A stretch of 64,000 bases of DNA from Fontibacillus phaseoli (lineage in GTDB: Bacteria > Bacillota > Bacilli > Paenibacillales > Paenibacillaceae): contig NZ_QPJW01000001.1 in the NCBI RefSeq assembly GCF_003337355.1, positions 1,302,001 to 1,366,000 of the forward strand, in the 5' to 3' direction. The notes beneath the pieces are model-generated. The model had not been told where the DNA came from. It saw nothing but the letters and a program-made list of their open reading frames with translations, and searched no databases. Positions 61,915 through 64,000 of this stretch are shown one piece after another; position 1 is the stretch's first letter; every line of letters begins with the position of its first letter. A program made the position numbers and the translations under genes.

Positions 61915-64000
61915 AAACGCTTACCTCCTCCGCCTGCAACGTAAAAAGGAATACGGTCCCCCGAGGGAAATGGTCTCTAACCCCCATCGTTCCGCCATGG
62001 GCATTCACAATCGATTTGCATAATGAGAGTCCCAGACCTAAGCCGCGATGCCCGTCCCCGCGTATATTATTCGCCGTATAGAACATATCAAACAATTTAG
62101 CCTTCGTTTCTTCAGCAATACCCGGACCATCATCGGAAACTTCCACGAGCACCATGTGCTTGTCGCGTTTTGCCGAAATTGTAATGTGGGAGCCGGTCTG
62201 CGTGTACTTAATCGCATTATCCACGAGATTGATCAGAACCTGAACAATCAGACGGGTATCCATCCGGGCCATAATCCATTCGTCTTCCAATACCGTTTGA
62301 ATCATGTGCTTCTCGCTGTTGCGATTCACATGGAGCAAGGCTTCGGCGATGACCTCCTCCATTAATTCAGCCTGTAAGTTTAGATTTATTGTACCGTTCT
62401 CGATTCGGCTGATGGAAAGCAAATTCTCTACCAAAAGAATCAGCCACATGGCATCGTCATAGATATCGGTAAATAGGCCCTTTTTCTGTTCTTCGCTCAG
62501 CATCTCGGAGTTCCCGATCAGTATTCCCGCATTGCCGGAAATACTGGTGAGGGGAGTGCGCAAATCATGGGAAATTTGTCGCAGCAAATTAGCACGGAGC
62601 TGTTCCTGCCGGATTTGCATGAAGATTTCCTGCTGTTGTTCGTTCAGTCGTTCTTTTTCCATGGCAAGCGCGCATTCTCCCAGCATAGCAATCATCAGGC
62701 TTTTTTCAAAAACCTCCAAAGGCTCCTCTTGATCCATCACAATCGCCGCAATCGCAAAAACGGTATCCCCACCGCGTACCGCATGATACAAACAATGAGC
62801 ATCGGAAAAAGTATCCGTGGTCGCTCCAGCCCGTTTATTGTTTCTGTACACCCACTCCGCTACCGCATGCTCATTCTCTCCGGTATAGATTTGGAGAACG
62901 GCTGACCCCTTCTTTGGGTAAATAAGCGGCTCGCTCAGATCGTCTTGCTGAATGGAATAAAAGATGATCGTTCTATCCAACAGCTTCACCATTTGATTCG
63001 CCGTTTCATCCATTATGGCTGAGGAGTCTTTTGCCTGCTGCAATTTCCGGCTCGTTTCCAGAAGCACTTCTGTACGATAGGCTTTCTGTGCCGATTGAAG
63101 GGCCTGCTCTCTTACTCTCATGGTCAATGTGCTCATGACGAACGAAGCCACCAGCATCACCAGAAAGGTAACCGGATAACCGGGATCGGTCGCCTTTAAT
63201 GAATAGTAGGGCTCCGTAAAGAAGAAATTGAACACGATCACGCTCATGATCGAACAAATCGCACTGTATATCCTGCCTTTGGTGACCGTTGCATTTAGAA
63301 GAACACCGAGGATGTATACCGTGATAATGTTCGCCTCTCTGAATCCCAGCTGATTGAACCATGCCCCGACGAGAGTGCATGCCGCCAGAATAGAAACCGT
63401 TTTGGCCATATCGGCCAAAGATAACACCGGAGATTTCAGGTATATGGACGATCTTTTATAGAACGATGTCTCTGAATACGGAATTATATACGTCTCAATA
63501 TTCGGGACTAAGTCGATTAATTTATCAACCACCGTTGATTTGGAGAATCCTCTTTTTTGGTGAGGGGAGCGGCCTAATACGATCTTTGATACATGGCTCG
63601 TTTTGGCATATTCCGCTATTTGCCCGGGCACATCGTCTCCATACACTGTTGCAATTTGGGCTCCCAGTTGCTCGGCCAATCTCAGATTCTCTCTTAGTCC
63701 GGTTTTGTTTTTTTCCGTTACCGGCTTAGTTTCCGGTGTCTCTACGAACAGTGCCGTGAATTGACCACGGAAAACCTCAGCCATCCTTGCCGCTGTTCGG
63801 ATTACTTTTTTATTGGAAGCAGCCGGTGACAGGCAAACTAAAATATGGTCTTTAACGGCATATTCATTTCTGCCTGCTTGCGCCCGGATTTGCGAACCAA
63901 TCCGGTTTAATTGGGCTGCGGTTCGTTGCAAAGCAATTTCTCGCAATGCATTCAGCTTCTCTTTGGCAAATAAGCGTGCATGTGCCCTTTCCGTCTCCTG
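61907..64000 (-). CDS. kdpD: KdpD sensor kinase, 3' part
   Basis: The visible 697 residues begin just after the KdpD ATP-binding domain, and the frame stays open to the window edge (ETERAHARLFAKEKLNALRE), so the 5' end is outside. Next come a Usp domain (about 40-165), four transmembrane helices (DUF4118, about 195-280), a GAF-like region and the kinase with H in QISHDLRTPLTS, N box LVDNAIKYTQTG and GLGLGLSLCKS. The Usp part has LSPAAS and, about 20 residues later, FTALF, close to the c-di-AMP-binding SxS-X20-FTAxY motif of Staphylococcus KdpD. Confidence 0.95.
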   Translation of the reverse strand, partial: QETERAHARLFAKEKLNALREIALQRTAAQLNRIGSQIRAQAGRNEYAVKDHILVCLSPAASNKKVIRTAARMAEVFRGQFTALFVETPETKPVTEKNKTGLRENLRLAEQLGAQIATVYGDDVPGQIAEYAKTSHVSKIVLGRSPHQKRGFSKSTVVDKLIDLVPNIETYIIPYSETSFYKRSSIYLKSPVLSLADMAKTVSILAACTLVGAWFNQLGFREANIITVYILGVLLNATVTKGRIYSAICSIMSVIVFNFFFTEPYYSLKATDPGYPVTFLVMLVASFVMSTLTMRVREQALQSAQKAYRTEVLLETSRKLQQAKDSSAIMDETANQMVKLLDRTIIFYSIQQDDLSEPLIYPKKGSAVLQIYTGENEHAVAEWVYRNNKRAGATTDTFSDAHCLYHAVRGGDTVFAIAAIVMDQEEPLEVFEKSLMIAMLGECALAMEKERLNEQQQEIFMQIRQEQLRANLLRQISHDLRTPLTSISGNAGILIGNSEMLSEEQKKGLFTDIYDDAMWLILLVENLLSISRIENGTINLNLQAELMEEVIAEALLHVNRNSEKHMIQTVLEDEWIMARMDTRLIVQVLINLVDNAIKYTQTGSHITISAKRDKHMVLVEVSDDGPGIAEETKAKLFDMFYTANNIRGDGHRGLGLGLSLCKSIVNAHGGTMGVRDHFPRGTVFLFTLQAEEVSVYE

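Noticed and set aside
1..64000. CRISPR arrays, tRNA/rRNA genes, intact insertion sequences or prophage genes
   Set aside because: No regular direct-repeat arrays, cloverleaf genes, transposase domains or phage modules were found on reading both strands.

Overview
The window looks like a chromosomal segment of a low-to-mid GC, Gram-positive, endospore-former-type bacterium, most likely Paenibacillaceae (Paenibacillus or a close relative). The evidence is strong Shine-Dalgarno sites (AGGAGG type) with frequent TTG/GTG starts, SigA promoters, intramembrane-sensing kinases with ABC transporters, copper-amine-oxidase 'stalk' domains, GH43/ROK/MFS sugar loci, and many small stress and acetyltransferase genes. 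No rRNA, tRNA, CRISPR array, intact transposase or phage module was seen. Genes are listed below with starts chosen from ribosome-binding sites where the longest reading frame was implausible.

Layout. 1-8.7 kb: 5' part of a rifamycin phosphotransferase gene with a complex leader, a lipoprotein, a WYL regulator divergent from two small effector-binding-type proteins, a stalk-domain secreted protein, an AraC/LysE pair and a lipase-like hydrolase. 8.8-14.4 kb: a response regulator/kinase pair followed by an ABC ATPase, a shortened BceB-type permease and a membrane-anchored serine hydrolase. 14.5-20.2 kb: a pentose or xylan oligosaccharide region (ArsR-type regulator, GH43 glycosidase, ROK regulator, MFS transporter, DUF1349 protein). 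20.4-24.0 kb: small metabolic genes, an Rrf2 regulator and a broken MFS gene. 24.1-28.8 kb: a two-component system divergent from a lantibiotic-immunity-type ABC transporter (ATPase plus two permeases). 28.9-37.0 kb: a collapsed acetyltransferase, a chemoreceptor, a 44-residue ORF, an acetyltransferase, a beta-propeller protein, DinB, a decayed aldo/keto reductase, a metallophosphoesterase and an AlkD-type repair protein. 37.2-42.7 kb: a two-component system followed by a heterodimeric ABC exporter with one degenerate ATP site.

42.7-53.2 kb: a TetR-controlled flavin module (YvlB-like protein, FMN-binding protein with a flavinylation motif, flavodoxin) with two matching palindromic operators; a NarL-type two-component system; a nosD-nosL-nosY-nosF-tlpA copper-delivery operon with no nosZ in view; remnants of two Opp/Nik-type ATPase genes; a second DinB protein and a second WYL regulator. 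53.4-64 kb: the potassium-uptake kdp locus: kdpDE on one side, then a 129-residue unknown, a 36-residue membrane microprotein, kdpF, kdpA, kdpB, kdpC and a 777-residue protein that is a tandem duplication of the KdpD N-terminal (KdpD plus Usp) half without a kinase.

How it fits together: the region is rich in envelope and ion sensing. It has five two-component systems, three of them paired with transporters that probably answer antimicrobial peptides or drugs and one with potassium limitation, set among small single-gene stress functions and at least four decaying genes. The least ordinary items are the duplicated KdpD-N protein, the kdp microprotein/129-residue pair, the nosZ-less nos operon, the twin-operator flavin module and the BceB-like permease that has lost its extracellular domain.
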